DNA of 17,440 nucleotides, taken from contig JAOXYB010020760.1 in NCBI GenBank assembly GCA_028565635.1, forward strand, positions 1-17,440, read 5' to 3'. Position numbers and translations under genes: made by a program. Each line of letters starts with the position of its first letter. Position 1 is the first letter of the stretch. Below the pieces are notes generated by a model that was given only the letters and a program-made list of their open reading frames with translations, ran no database searches and was not told the origin of the DNA. The stretch is from Phoronis ovalis. Lineage: Eukaryota > Phoronida > Phoronidae. Positions 8,293 through 17,440 of the stretch are shown here, piece after piece.

Positions 8293-9064
8293 TTTCTGAC
8301 TTTCCACAGCACAGTCTTCTAGCAGTTTATTTGTTAATATGGTATCTTCCTTTAGTTTAGCAAATTACATTAATTTTTCATTTAAGAATACATGCCAATA
8401 GCTCCATTTTGGAAAGTTAATTGCCTTTTCACTATGCAAGTGCAATCCCATAAATAAAAACAATTTTTCTACTTTCTAAAAATTGCTTCCTTTGATGCCA
8501 CCACTAAAAGTTGTTATCTTAGTGTCACGTATTACATCATGATGAACTTCAATCCTGTCTGTAAAGTTATTGCTAGACAACCAAAGAATGTCATATTTGC
8601 ATACAATCAATAGGGAGCATGCATCAGCTATGAATTGTTATTAATATCTCACAGATGAAATCACCCCTGTCACAGATGTTTTTGGGATATGCAGCATATT
8701 CTTTGTAATGTTTTATAGTACCGCTGTTTAAAACTAGAATGTCACTTCTTAGGAGTACAGCTAGTTATGTTTTTTTCTTCTCTGCTTTCTATAAATAGAA
8801 TTTTCTCGGTTATAATCATCTGTTAAAGAGGAATAATAACTGAACTGATATTAATAGGGATTGCATAAATACATACCTATATATGATTGAAGACATTGAT
8901 ATAAAAATTACCAAGAAAATAGGTACGAGTATATATACAAGTAATTTTTGCGTCCACTTCAGTGGTGATAAATATTTTTATAATATCTTCCCTGATGTTC
9001 TGAGGAAAACTTTTTCCAGTCACAAATCGAGCTAATTATGTCATTAGGCCACACCAAAAATAAG

Positions 9065-9180
9065 TGTTTAACACGTGAAAGCCCTCAAAAACTGAGTTGC
9101 TCAGTCGGCTTTTATTTTTGTTTTTAAAAAAATGTTTAACGGGTGAAAGCTCTTTAGAACCGAGTCGGTCAGGCTTTTTT
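9065..9180. repeat. 68-bp tandem pair of hairpin units
   Basis: Two diverged copies start with TGTTTAAC at 9065 and 9133. Each continues through a (C/G)GTGAAAGC block and a stem-loop to a T-run. Unit 1 folds as AAAGCC/GGCTTT (9078-9083, 9107-9112) enclosing ACTGAG-TTG-CTCAGT. Unit 2 folds as AAAGC/GCTTT (9146-9150, 9173-9177) enclosing ACCG-AGT-CGGT. Confidence 0.6.
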
Positions 9181-9331
9181 TTTTAGTGTCAAAAGGAAAA
9201 TAATTTTTTAACCGACAACATGGTAAGAATTTGGGTTTTCATGTTTTCTGATTTTTTACAATAAAATAAACAAAAAAATTTAAAATAGCCAAAATTTGAA
9301 GCGGTTGTGCCCGTTAAACAAGTTTAGTGCC

Positions 9332-9403
9332 TTAGCCTACAATTAATTTTTCGTGCTGGCATGGCCAATAAACTTTCAAGTTCTATAGCCAATTGTAGGC
9401 TAA
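9332..9403. repeat. 13-bp perfect inverted repeat, 46-bp spacer
   Basis: TTAGCCTACAATT (9332-9344) is repeated in exact reverse complement at 9391-9403. It may be the remnant of a small foldback element. Confidence 0.7.
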
Positions 9404-9584
9404 CTGGTGAGAAACTGAACTCACTTTGCTGGCTTTCCATAAATGAATCCCACCATTTTCTGAGAAAAAGACATTTGCAAACTCATTTTTATGTTATTTT
9501 GAGCAAAAGTGGACCTATTTAAATAAGAGATCAATATGGCCAATTTTAAAGAAAAAAGGAGGAAGGAGAAAAAACGAACTCCGG

Positions 9585-9630
9585 AACAAACTATATTCCT
9601 ATTGGCTGAATTGTGCCCGTATAGTTTGTT
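9585..9630. repeat. 11-bp perfect inverted repeat, 24-bp spacer
   Basis: AACAAACTATA (9585-9595) is matched by TATAGTTTGTT (9620-9630). No function can be read from it. Confidence 0.65.
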
Positions 9631-11315
9631 AGCTTATTCACTGGAATAGTTCACAAAAGTCATTAGTTTTTTTCTGGTGAAAAATATTAATTATTTCCAC
9701 TACAACTGCTTATAGAAATGTCACTAAGTATAATGATAAAGTGACCATATAAAAATAAGTAATACATGCCAAAACATATTATAATTGAATAAGCAACCAA
9801 ATCAGCATTAGATGGCAATTTCATTCTGACAAAAAAATACTTGCTTTTAATCTGATCACACTTTTACAGCACAGATGCTATATGTGCTCATATTACTTTT
9901 AAAATGGCAATATGTTTACCTGTGATCAGGTACACAATTGGATTGCTACTGAATATTTTTTCTGCATTCTTATAAGTCTATATTTACAGAATTTTGGTTT
10001 GGATTAAGTTATATTTGTATTTACAAAATTGTTTGGTTGTTTCCGACACCTATTGCTAAATTTAAAGATTAAGCCCCACTGCACATACGACTATATCCAA
10101 AAATACTGCGAGTGCAACTGCATACAATCATGCATATACATTCTACAGTTTTCATGATAAAACATGTTACCAATCTGAACATAAACAACGAAGACAAATA
10201 AGATTGCAAAAGATAAAAGTTTTCTAGAACTTTTGCCAACACAATTCACTGGCAAAACATGCTTCTTTCGAATATGGCTAGATATGAATCTTGTGATGCA
10301 GCTATTACTAAAGAAATAATGGAAAGATGATATCACGTTTTCTTCCCATACGACACATTTACCTGACAATCAGTCTGTATTTAAAATGAAAGAAATGCAC
10401 AAAACCAACTCAACTGAGAGTTTATTTTTTTACTAGGACTAAAGGAAAAAAAGTGCACACGTGCAGGTGTTACAAAATTTGAACATTTATTTTTAAATGC
10501 ATATAATTTATATTGAATATCATCAAAATTCCGCAAAATACTTGGGTATTCTTAACAGCTTAATCATAAAAGATAAGTACCGAAGTTACTTGTCACATTT
10601 GTTGCATCCAGTCTATTTTATACAATCATTACATTTCTAAATCTGCCTACCATATTTTAAATGAAACTGTTTTAGACTAAGATAATAATGTACAATGATA
10701 AGTGCTGATACACATATTTATAATGATCATTTAACTAAATACTAAAACAAAACAATCTCCTGATTTAACTGTCTAGCACTAGATAAAATAGAACCCAATT
10801 ACTATTGTACGTATGGACAGTTAAAAAGGATTTTAGAAAAAGTAGTCTATAAGGTTTAAGATGCAAGTTCCTGGTCATGCCAGCAAAAGTTGGACAGATG
10901 TGACCAGGTCAGACAAATAAAAGATGCATGAAACGCAAGTTTCAACAACAGGACCATTTACAATAAATATTCAAGTTACGCAGTGCACGATGTGTATAAA
11001 TTATGAGCAACATTATGTAACACAATTAAATATTTTCAGTTGACATTGTAGCATGAACATCATAAACAGTTTCATAGAATATGCTTCCTTAATTGCAACA
11101 TTTATACAAATATATAAGATTCTTTTAGGATGGGTAAATTTAATTAGGATCTCTTCCAGGCATACTAGTATAGAGTCAGTTGTTCCACTGCCTAGGTTGC
11201 TACCTTTTATGGACATTTCCTGTTCCTCAAACAACCTTTTTATCTTCATGACAAAAAAACTTGCTAATCACAACTAATTGTTCTGTAGTCCTAGATACAG
11301 CATTTTCATTAACAT

Positions 11316-11321
11316 TTTATT
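11316..11321 (-). promoter_or_regulatory. Candidate poly(A) signal of the charged-protein gene
   Basis: It reads TTTATT on the plus strand, that is AATAAA on the minus strand, 73-78 bases after the stop codon. It is the nearest canonical hexamer; a longer 3' UTR cannot be excluded. Confidence 0.4.
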
Positions 11322-11393
11322 TTCGTACAAACCAGTGTCTTTCATAAATGCAATACATAATGTTTAAATGTAATCACATTTATAATCTGTCAG

Positions 11394-12184
11394 CTACACA
11401 TTTTTCTTTCTTACAATTTTAATCTTTCTAGTAGGTTTTACGACATACAAGTCATCCATAGTGTTATTGAAATTTTTTACAATATGTCTTGTATCACTCA
11501 ATTCTTCATTATCAATGTTACAAATAACCCTTCTGGAATCACCTGAAGAAGATACAATTTTTCTACGATCTTCAAATGTTTTTGCAGATTTTTGTTCAGT
11601 TTCGTTCATAGAAGCAATATGAGCAGATTTAGTGATGCCAGCATCAGGACTAGGATAGTTTCTTTTGGGGGAAATACTTATTTTATGATTTTTTATAACA
11701 GAAGAGGTATTTTCTGGTTCAGATTGTATTTTTCTGATATCCTCAAGTAATTTTGGCTGTAAGGAGCTTTTTGCTTCAACATGTCTCCCAACTGATATTC
11801 TACATAATCCAGGTGGAGTTGCCAGTAACTCATCTCCTTTTGTACTAACAATTTCTATAGGCTCTGTTTTTGCATGTACTTTGACTCTATCTTTTTTTTG
11901 GTCTTCAATCTTAGAGACAGTCGCATGTAACATTCCAGTACACTTTGTAGTTTGTATTGAACTCTCTTGTTTTGGAGAATTAATTCTAATAATTTTCTTT
12001 TCAATATCCACAGGTTTTAGTCTATCAAGTTTACTACTACCAGATGAATTTGACATCTCTCCCTTCAAATGAGCAGAGTATGTTTTCTGCACTGCTGGTT
12101 GGATTTGCATAGGTATTCCTAATCGATCATGAACAGATGACTTGCTTTGGGATTTAAGCCGTTGCTGGTCTGAAGTGTAACGAT
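11394..12184 (-). CDS. Charged-protein gene, last coding exon
   Basis: The acceptor is gatgtttgtttcag. The split codon gives Asp, then RYTSDQQRLKSQSKSSVHDR and LGIPMQIQ. The middle is Ser/Lys/Ile-rich with SP sites (INSPKQ, SISPKRNYPSPD), and the end is a strongly basic TRKIKIVRKKNV before the stop at 11394-11396. The exon contributes 262 residues. The extra residues upstream of 12184 in the open frame are intron. Confidence 0.82.
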
Positions 12185-15100
12185 CTGAAACAAACATCAA
12201 CTTAGTTAACTTTACTATAAATATCGTTCGTGTGCAGAAGCTAATTCGTGTCTGACTCACAGTCGCTGGTAAAAAATCGTATCCTTGTGTGTATCTGTTC
12301 TACATCAAATACCTAAACATGTCCCTATGAAAAGGAACAAGCGTGAATACTAAATGCACACATTAATATGCATTCAGTGACACTGTGAAAAAAGGGAGAA
12401 CGACACGGTTCCAGGTTGAGAGTTTTCAATTTCCAATTTAAATTACCTACTACCATTCACACAAGCTTTGCTTTCATAAATCTACATCAAAATATAACAT
12501 TAGGGTTACATATGAATTAGTATAATATTTCCACATATTAACCGAGGATAATAAGCTTAAAGTAACTATATAGTTTGCAGTACACTAATTATCGGGTGTT
12601 CGTGCATCTTTCATGTGTGGTGAAGTGAGTGGCTAATGACCCTCTACAAATTTGTGACACTTAAAAGATATGTACCATAAAACTTAAATGTATAGCCTGA
12701 CTTGATAATTCTGTAGTTTTTATATTTTAGAAAACAAACGCATAAAGCTTCAAATTTAAAAAAAATAAAAGTTATATTAATAATTATTATTTTAAAAAAC
12801 AAGACACAAGAATACTATTCTTGCAGGACTCTTTCTGAAGCTAGGTTGTTATATTCATTTTTTGAGTTTTCTCCTACTGAGATCTCGTGCAAGTTTGCAT
12901 GATTTGCTTGTTACAAAGCACATTTCGTGTTGTAAATCAATAGAATTTGTATTTGCTAATCAACCAGATTCAAGGCTGTAATATCAACCGACATAGAGCG
13001 GACACAAATCAGCACAGGAATCTGCGACAACATAGGCTCCGGACGAACATGAATTAGCGACCACAACTTAGATATCAGACATGAATTTCAGTGTTACATA
13101 TGTATCCAATTTAACCACTGTTCATGGAGATTTTTAGAGATCTGAAGATCACAGACTTACTCTTATGAATTCAAATTCTTTTTTCAGTTTTCAAATGTAA
13201 CTATGCCTTATAAAAGCTAGTAACATTACCTGCTTTAAAAGTTATCTTGATAGCTGGACTATCACCAGTTGGTTCAGTATGGTCTTTATCTTCTGTAATT
13301 TTCTTTGTTGGATTTTCAGCAGCAGGGGATGGACATCGTTTACGTTTCATTCTTAAAACCTCTCTGGCATCCTTTGGTTTTTTTCCTTTATCAGTCTTAA
13401 ATTGATCATTCATTTGCTTCTCAACATCAATCCTTTTGTTAAAATCCTTCTTGATACCTGGTTTCATTTCTTTTCTTTTTTCCAATTTATTTTTCCCAAA
13501 TTTTGATGTTTCAGTATTTTTTTTACCCGAAACATATTTTGGAGGGGAACTTGATTTCACAACATCACCGTCTTTTTTAATGACACTGAGGAATGAGCGT
13601 ACAACTGGACTATGACTTCTCTCATCAGAATCACTCTCGCTTTCCCAATGCTGTTCTCGCCTTTGACTTGGAAGAATTTCAAAATTTCGTCCTCTAGTAA
13701 CTGGTCCTTTATGTGGACTAAACTTTTCGAATTCGCCCTGTTCATATTTCCTTCTTTCCTGAAAAAGTGGTTTAATATGCTCCTGTCTTTCTGAAAGAAG
13801 TGGTTTAATAGGCTCAATTCTCTCTGAAAAAAGAGGTTTAATATGTTCATTTCTTTCTGGAAAAAGTGGTTTGATATCACTTTGATCCCAAGCTTTACGC
13901 CTTTTCTCCTTAAAGTTTATCTCATGTTTCCCTCGCTCTCTATGATGTTTCTGCCTGCCACGGAAATGGTCATACTCAACCTTACCAGGCTCATTTCTAT
14001 CATTATAATATTTATCCTTCACCTGTAAGTTATCACTCTTCTCATTTTTTTTCTTAACATCCTTTTCTTCTTCTGTTTTATTCTGTTTTTGTTTTTCTAG
14101 TCCCCTCTCTTTTTTCTCTTGTTCAAGACGTTCACCTCTTTCTCGTTTTTCTTCTTCACGTCTTTCCCGTTCCCTTTCTCTTTCTTCAATAGCCCGTTTG
14201 CGCCTTGCAACTTCTATGTCCTGTGTATTGCGTTCAAACAGCTGACCCCTGTGACCTTCTGAAAGCATAATAACAGGCAGATAAGTATTATTGGACAAAA
14301 TTTATGAGAAAAAATTGATACACAAATTCAGATTTGATGCGTGGTTTGATGTCACTTTGATCCCAAGCTTTGGTCCCATATATTAGTATGCTACAATCAA
14401 CTTTAGAACATCTCAGCTATAAAAGAAAACTATTACTTGACATCTTAGAAGTTGTTACTTAAATAAGCTACTCATCAATCTGAAAAAAAAAATCAACAAC
14501 ATTGTTACATTACTAGCCTACAACAAAGATACAAGACAGTACATATAGTACTCACAGTTAAGCAACTTATGGAAGTTTACCTTTGCCAGTGTGCGTCATT
14601 CTCCAAGGTTCTGGCTCCGAATCACTCTCATCATCAGCCAGGCTAGATGTATTGCTGTGAACATCACTATCAGATTCTCTGCTTTCAGAAGAATCACGCT
14701 TCTGCTCATTAACTGTATCCGCCTCCTGTTTAGGTTTATCATTATTGCTACCAGTTACCTTTTTATTTTTATTGTCAAGATCAGAGTCTTTATTATTTCT
14801 CTTGCTTGATGAAGCACTACTTCGTCTATTCTGAGTTTCCCCTTCTCGAGCAGTGCTTCTATAAGATCTATTTTCTGATGTTTTGCTTCCATATTTCTTT
14901 TGAAAATCACTGTCCTGCTTACCAACCTGCTTGTCCTGTCTAGGTCTATCTTTGATACCCCAATTTGTGTGTCTTCTATTTCTATCACTAAATCTATCAT
15001 CATACACATTTTTCCTCCTGTCCTTTTGATAACTCACATTTTCCTCGTATCTCAAATCTTTCCTTTCATTTCTATAATCTCTGTCTTTTTCACTATAGCG

Positions 15101-16767
15101 TTTTTCATGCCTCACTCGACTGATACCAAAGCATCTTTCCTGTTCCCGGGGTGAATCTCTGTGTTGCACACCCTGTCTATGTCTATTATCATCATTGTAT
15201 CTATTTTTATCTTTAAAATCAGTTCTGTGTTCATTTCTTGCTGAGTAAACTTTTCTATTAGAATCACTTTCATCCCTACGATCATTCGTCTTTTTTAAAT
15301 CAACCCCCCTAGAACTTTTATATCTTTCCTCATTGGTCCTTAAGTATTCTTTCTGCTTTTGTTTTACAGGTTTGACCTGTTGAGATCTTTTATCTCTTTC
15401 GTTTAAATGAACCGTCTTATCACTAGTGTTCTTTTGAATATTTTGGGGTTTGTTTTGTTTTTCACTACTTTCTAATTCTGAATTGTTTGTACTTCCATCA
15501 CTTGTTCCCTCTTCACTTAGTTCTGATTTGGTAATAAAGCTAGCATCTGAAACATTAGAATCATTGTCATCTCCACTTTCTTCATTATCCGATTGGTCAG
15601 CCTCACTGCTATTTTCTAAGTCAGATTTGCTGCCTTTTGATTTGTTGTCATCATCTTCTGATAAACTAGAGTCACTATTGTTGTCACTTTCAGAATTGCT
15701 AGATTCAAATCGGCTGAATTTGTCCACAACTATAAATAGATCAAGATTCAATGAAGTTCGAGTCACATTAAATAATAAACATTTTATAATAATAAGATAC
15801 ATGAAATATTAATTATTATCAAATTATTTTCTGTACTTTCATACTGGATCAAAACATTGTTGGAGTAGCATTAATTATAAAAGAGAAGGTGGAAACAGAT
15901 GCAGGTATGCAATTTAAAGCGAGCTAATATCCTAGCAAGAGCTAATGATAGCAGAGACAGCATTCCTTCAAGGGAGCTTTAAGAGTCCTAAATAGAAAAA
16001 AAGGGTCACTTGTTCATCCTGTTAACATCAGTGTATGTATATAACAAATAAGCTTTACACATGTGCAAAACTACAAAAATTGCATTTTTGGCTCTAAAAT
16101 GAAGACAAATTAACAAGACTAAACCCTCTATTACTAAGTCCATTCAATGAATGCACAATTCATGAAAGCAGCGGCAGCTGAATTACTACTATTTACATAT
16201 AATGGTGCATGTTAAGAACAAAGAATAAATAAACCGAAGGACAACAAGAAATATAAATCACATTTAAACTGTTTCCATAAACCTTACATGTTAAAATTAC
16301 ATCAAAATGGATCAGTGTTCTGGAGAATGGATGACAATCATATAGGTTATTGTACAGACATTGAATAATCAGAAATACAGCTTACACGTTTGCCACTGGA
16401 TATAAGTAAGTGGCCACGGAATAAAAACACTATGCTTTTTAGTAGACCAAGAGAATGAATAAAATAACAACATTTCATGGATAACAGAAGGAATCTAGGG
16501 AACACAAGACTAAGACTTACCTTTTGGTCTTTGTGGTGAGGATGTAGCACTGGTACTGTTTTCGCTCAACCACTTATCCTGTGGTCTTAACAGCTTTGGG
16601 CCTTGAAGTTCAGTGGCTGATTTAACTGGTTTAGTGGGACTTTCATCAGTAGACGTTTCACCATCAACTGTACTTATAACAATTAGATTGCTGCCTCGTC
16701 CACCATACTGGAATGGTGGAAAAACAGACTGGCTCGACTGTGTGGATGATGATGGTGCAGGGGAGCA
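11394..16767 (-). CDS. Large charged, disordered, probably nuclear protein, C-terminal 1071 residues
   Basis: The exons, 5' to 3' on the minus strand, are 16767-16521, 15729-14581, 14258-13230 and 12184-11394. The three introns between them are all phase 1 with GT-AG borders. I do not recognise an ortholog. In order (residue 1 = first visible): a Ser/Pro/Gln-rich start with QYGGRGSNLIVIS (about 24-36); an acidic Ser/Asp/Glu block; a long RD/RE/RY-rich basic region; an acidic end SDSEPEPWRMT; an Arg/Glu helix (about 481-540); four 11-residue repeats (594-637); a basic NLS-like RMKRKRCPSP; and SSVHDRLG near 831. It ends TRKIKIVRKKNV. Composition suggests an RNA-processing or chromatin scaffold; a ZC3H13-type protein was considered because that family has a similar SVxERLG motif, but no zinc finger is visible. 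The N-terminus lies right of the window. Confidence 0.75.
12185..13229 (-). other. Intron (1045 bp) of the charged-protein gene
   Basis: It is bounded by the donor after 13230 and the acceptor before 12184. I see no coding exon, tRNA-like structure or clear repeat in it. The part at about 12960-13080 is less AT-rich than the rest but has no supported frame. Confidence 0.7.
13230..14258 (-). CDS. Charged-protein gene, exon with Arg/Glu helix and 11-residue repeats
   Basis: The acceptor is gttattatgctttcag and the donor gtaatg. The split codon gives Glu, then GHRGQLFERNTQDIEVARRK leads into an unbroken ER/EK-rich helix. That helix could be a single alpha helix or a coiled coil. Then follow four tandem repeats of the type IKPLFxERxEH, an SD-rich stretch and the basic RMKRKRCPSP. 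The 1029 bp is phase 1 at both ends, so it is also skippable in frame. Confidence 0.82.
13744..13875 (-). repeat. 33-bp coding tandem repeat, four copies (11-residue unit)
   Basis: The units, read on the minus strand, encode IKPLFPERNEH, IKPLFSERIEP, IKPLLSERQEH and IKPLFQERRKY. The period is exactly 33 bases and in frame. Silent and missense differences among copies show it is not a sequencing artefact. Confidence 0.9.
14259..14580 (-). other. Intron (322 bp) holding a copy of neighbouring exon sequence
   Basis: Positions 14341-14371 repeat exon positions 13866-13896 in the same orientation with a single base change. Otherwise it is plain AT-rich intron. Confidence 0.75.
14581..15729 (-). 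CDS. Charged-protein gene, large acidic/RD-rich exon
   Basis: The acceptor is gatctatttatag and the donor gtaaac. The split codon joins G with TT to give Val. The exon runs VVDKFSRFESSNSESDNNSD, through many CK2-like SDxE/SEDDD sites, then Lys/Arg/Asp/Tyr-rich sequence (KDRDYRNERKDLRYEE), and ends DDESDSEPEPWRMTHTGK. Its 1149 bp is a multiple of three with phase 1 at both ends, so skipping it would keep the frame. Confidence 0.82.
15730..16520 (-). other. Intron (791 bp) of the charged-protein gene
   Basis: AT-rich with canonical borders. I see no exon, RNA gene or repeat of note in it. Confidence 0.7.
16521..16767 (-). CDS. Charged-protein gene, first visible exon
   Basis: The acceptor gaataatttcttttag precedes TGC and the donor is gtaagt at 16520. 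Only one frame is open: CSPAPSSSTQSSQSVFPPFQ, then YGGRGSNLIVISTVDGET, then PTKPVKSATELQGPKLLRP and a Ser/Thr-rich end SPQRPK. It starts in phase 0 and ends with one base of the next codon. The other two frames have stops, so the longer open frame overlapping it at 16683-16889 is a shadow. Confidence 0.7.
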
Positions 16768-17154
16768 CTAAAAGAAATTATTCTTAAATGAACTAACCGG
16801 TAAAAAGTTAAGTTCTCCCTTGCGTTAATTTCCATATTGCAGGAAAAAAGGTGAGAGCTTCCTTTTATTCCGTGCGGTCGTGAACACAAAAATACGATAC
16901 TTCAAGTAAACCTCATTTATATTTGAACATAAATTAAGACTGTTAATAAAATGTAAAGCAGATAATACAGTTTGGTAAATTAAGCAGGTTTATTATCATT
17001 AATTGTTCCTACAATACACTAAAATGCTAAACAGCTGATTAAGCTTATGTCAACAGAAGTATGAACGTCAATTTCTTAGTACCTTCATCTACAAGATACA
17101 TACTCTTCCTCAAAATGTACTAAGGGACTGGTGCATTTCAAAAACATGGTGCAC

Positions 17155-17253
17155 AAAAAAATCCAACCCCCCCTCCAGGGCTAGCACAAAAAATTGCAAC
17201 CCCCCCTAAGAGCAAGTAAAAAAAATGATGACCCCCCCCCTCTGACAGGCGAA
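17155..17253. repeat. 33-bp tandem repeat, three diverged units with C-runs
   Basis: The units at 17155-17187, 17188-17220 and 17221-17253 each open with an A-run and carry a run of seven to nine C starting at 17167, 17200 and 17233. These are exactly 33 bases apart. The 3' part of each unit has diverged. Confidence 0.75.
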
Positions 17254-17258
17254 ACTAG

Positions 17259-17283
17259 GGGGGTCTGGGGGCATGCCCCCCCC
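17259..17283. repeat. G-run/C-run palindromic motif
   Basis: Two G-runs separated by TCT lead into GGGGGCATGCCCCC (17268-17281), a perfect 14-bp palindrome containing an SphI-type GCATGC core. It follows directly on the C-run tandem repeat. Confidence 0.75.
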
Positions 17284-17440
17284 GGAATTTTTTTTAATAT
17301 TTCATGTGATTCCCTGCAATCTGGTGCATTTTGGGACTATTTCTTGCCATGATACATTGTGCCGCTTTTTATACCTTCAAACTTCTTTAGTGTATAGATT
17401 GCAACTCCTGTATATATTGCCCGCAGGGCGAGAAACTAGG

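Larger units (their letters stand above)
8293..11393. other. Gene-poor interval between two minus-strand genes
   Basis: About 3.1 kb of AT-rich DNA. Its left part should hold the promoter and any 5' UTR exon of the CD20-like gene; I cannot place a TATA box or start site with confidence. Its right part holds the 3' UTR of the charged-protein gene. Structured pieces are the hairpin pair at 9065-9180, the inverted repeats at 9332-9403 and 9585-9630, and an isolated 92-codon minus-strand open frame at 10369-10091 with one hydrophobic stretch, which I do not accept as a gene. Confidence 0.6.
16768..17440. other. Right-edge interval, probably intron of the charged-protein gene
   Basis: No further exon of the gene could be supported on the minus strand. 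It holds the C-run tandem repeat and the G/C palindrome at 17155-17283. The last 20 bases contain GGCGAGAAACTAGG, similar to GGCGAAACTAGG at 17249-17260, so another copy may begin at the window end. Confidence 0.6.

Noticed and set aside
10091-10369. Minus-strand open frame of 92 codons starting ATG, with a single hydrophobic stretch (KLLSFAILFVFVVYVQI)
   Set aside because: It resembles the N-terminus of a type II membrane protein, but no downstream exon, splice donor in phase or recognisable domain supports it, and it lies in AT-rich DNA between genes.
11013-11277. Overlapping open frames on both strands
   Set aside because: There is no recognisable protein and no splice partners, and they lie downstream of the probable 3' end of the charged-protein gene. 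They are likely chance.
15450-15812. Long plus-strand open frame, Leu/Ser-rich
   Set aside because: It is the antisense shadow of the Ser/Asp-rich exon on the minus strand; its composition is the expected complement.
11394-16767. Assignment of the charged protein to ZC3H13 or another named SR-type factor
   Set aside because: The resemblance rests on composition and one short SVxxRLG motif. No CCCH zinc finger or RNA-recognition motif is visible in the window, so no gene symbol is given.
16683-16889. Minus-strand open frame starting ATG upstream of the first charged-protein exon
   Set aside because: Over the exon it uses the wrong frame: the frame that joins the next exon in phase is the one encoding QYGGRGSNLIVIS. 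It reads through the likely acceptor.

Overview
This is nuclear DNA from an animal, about two-thirds A+T. Short exons with GT-AG borders sit in AT-rich introns, and there are palindromic DNA-transposon relics. The only gene with a firm identity is the metazoan-type delta subunit of eIF2B. The overall look (TACCGGTA motifs, foldback elements, TGACCT-rich repeats, a CD20-like gene) would suit a marine invertebrate such as a mollusc, but that is a guess.

Layout. (1) Positions 1-3286, plus strand: the last five coding exons of EIF2B4 (eIF2B delta, 266 residues visible), cut by the left edge. (2) Positions 3287-5604: the zone between convergent genes. It holds three small putative plus-strand exons in one open frame (3302-4676) and two nearly whole-length palindromic transposons. 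One is flanked by TA (3715-4371) and one by TTAA (4712-5386). (3) Positions 8292-5605, minus strand: a complete five-exon gene for a 444-residue four-transmembrane protein with a CD20/MS4A-like signature and an unusual 233-residue Ser/Arg/Lys-rich tail. All its introns are phase 0. (4) Positions 8293-11393: about 3 kb without a convincing gene, with a 68-bp tandem pair of hairpins and two other inverted repeats. (5) Positions 16767-11394, minus strand: the last four coding exons (1071 residues) of a large, highly charged, disordered, probably nuclear protein. Its three internal introns are all phase 1, and one exon holds an 11-residue tandem repeat. Its 5' end lies beyond the right edge. (6) Positions 16768-17440: intron sequence with a 33-bp C-run tandem repeat and a G/C palindrome.

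eIF2B delta acts in cytosolic translation initiation, the CD20-like protein in a membrane, and the charged protein probably in the nucleus with RNA. Nothing suggests these genes share a pathway. The least ordinary structure is the intergenic zone. It has two complete foldback elements about 340 bp apart, one carrying AATAAA near both ends facing the two convergent genes, and a spliceable open frame that begins 16 bases after the EIF2B4 stop codon.
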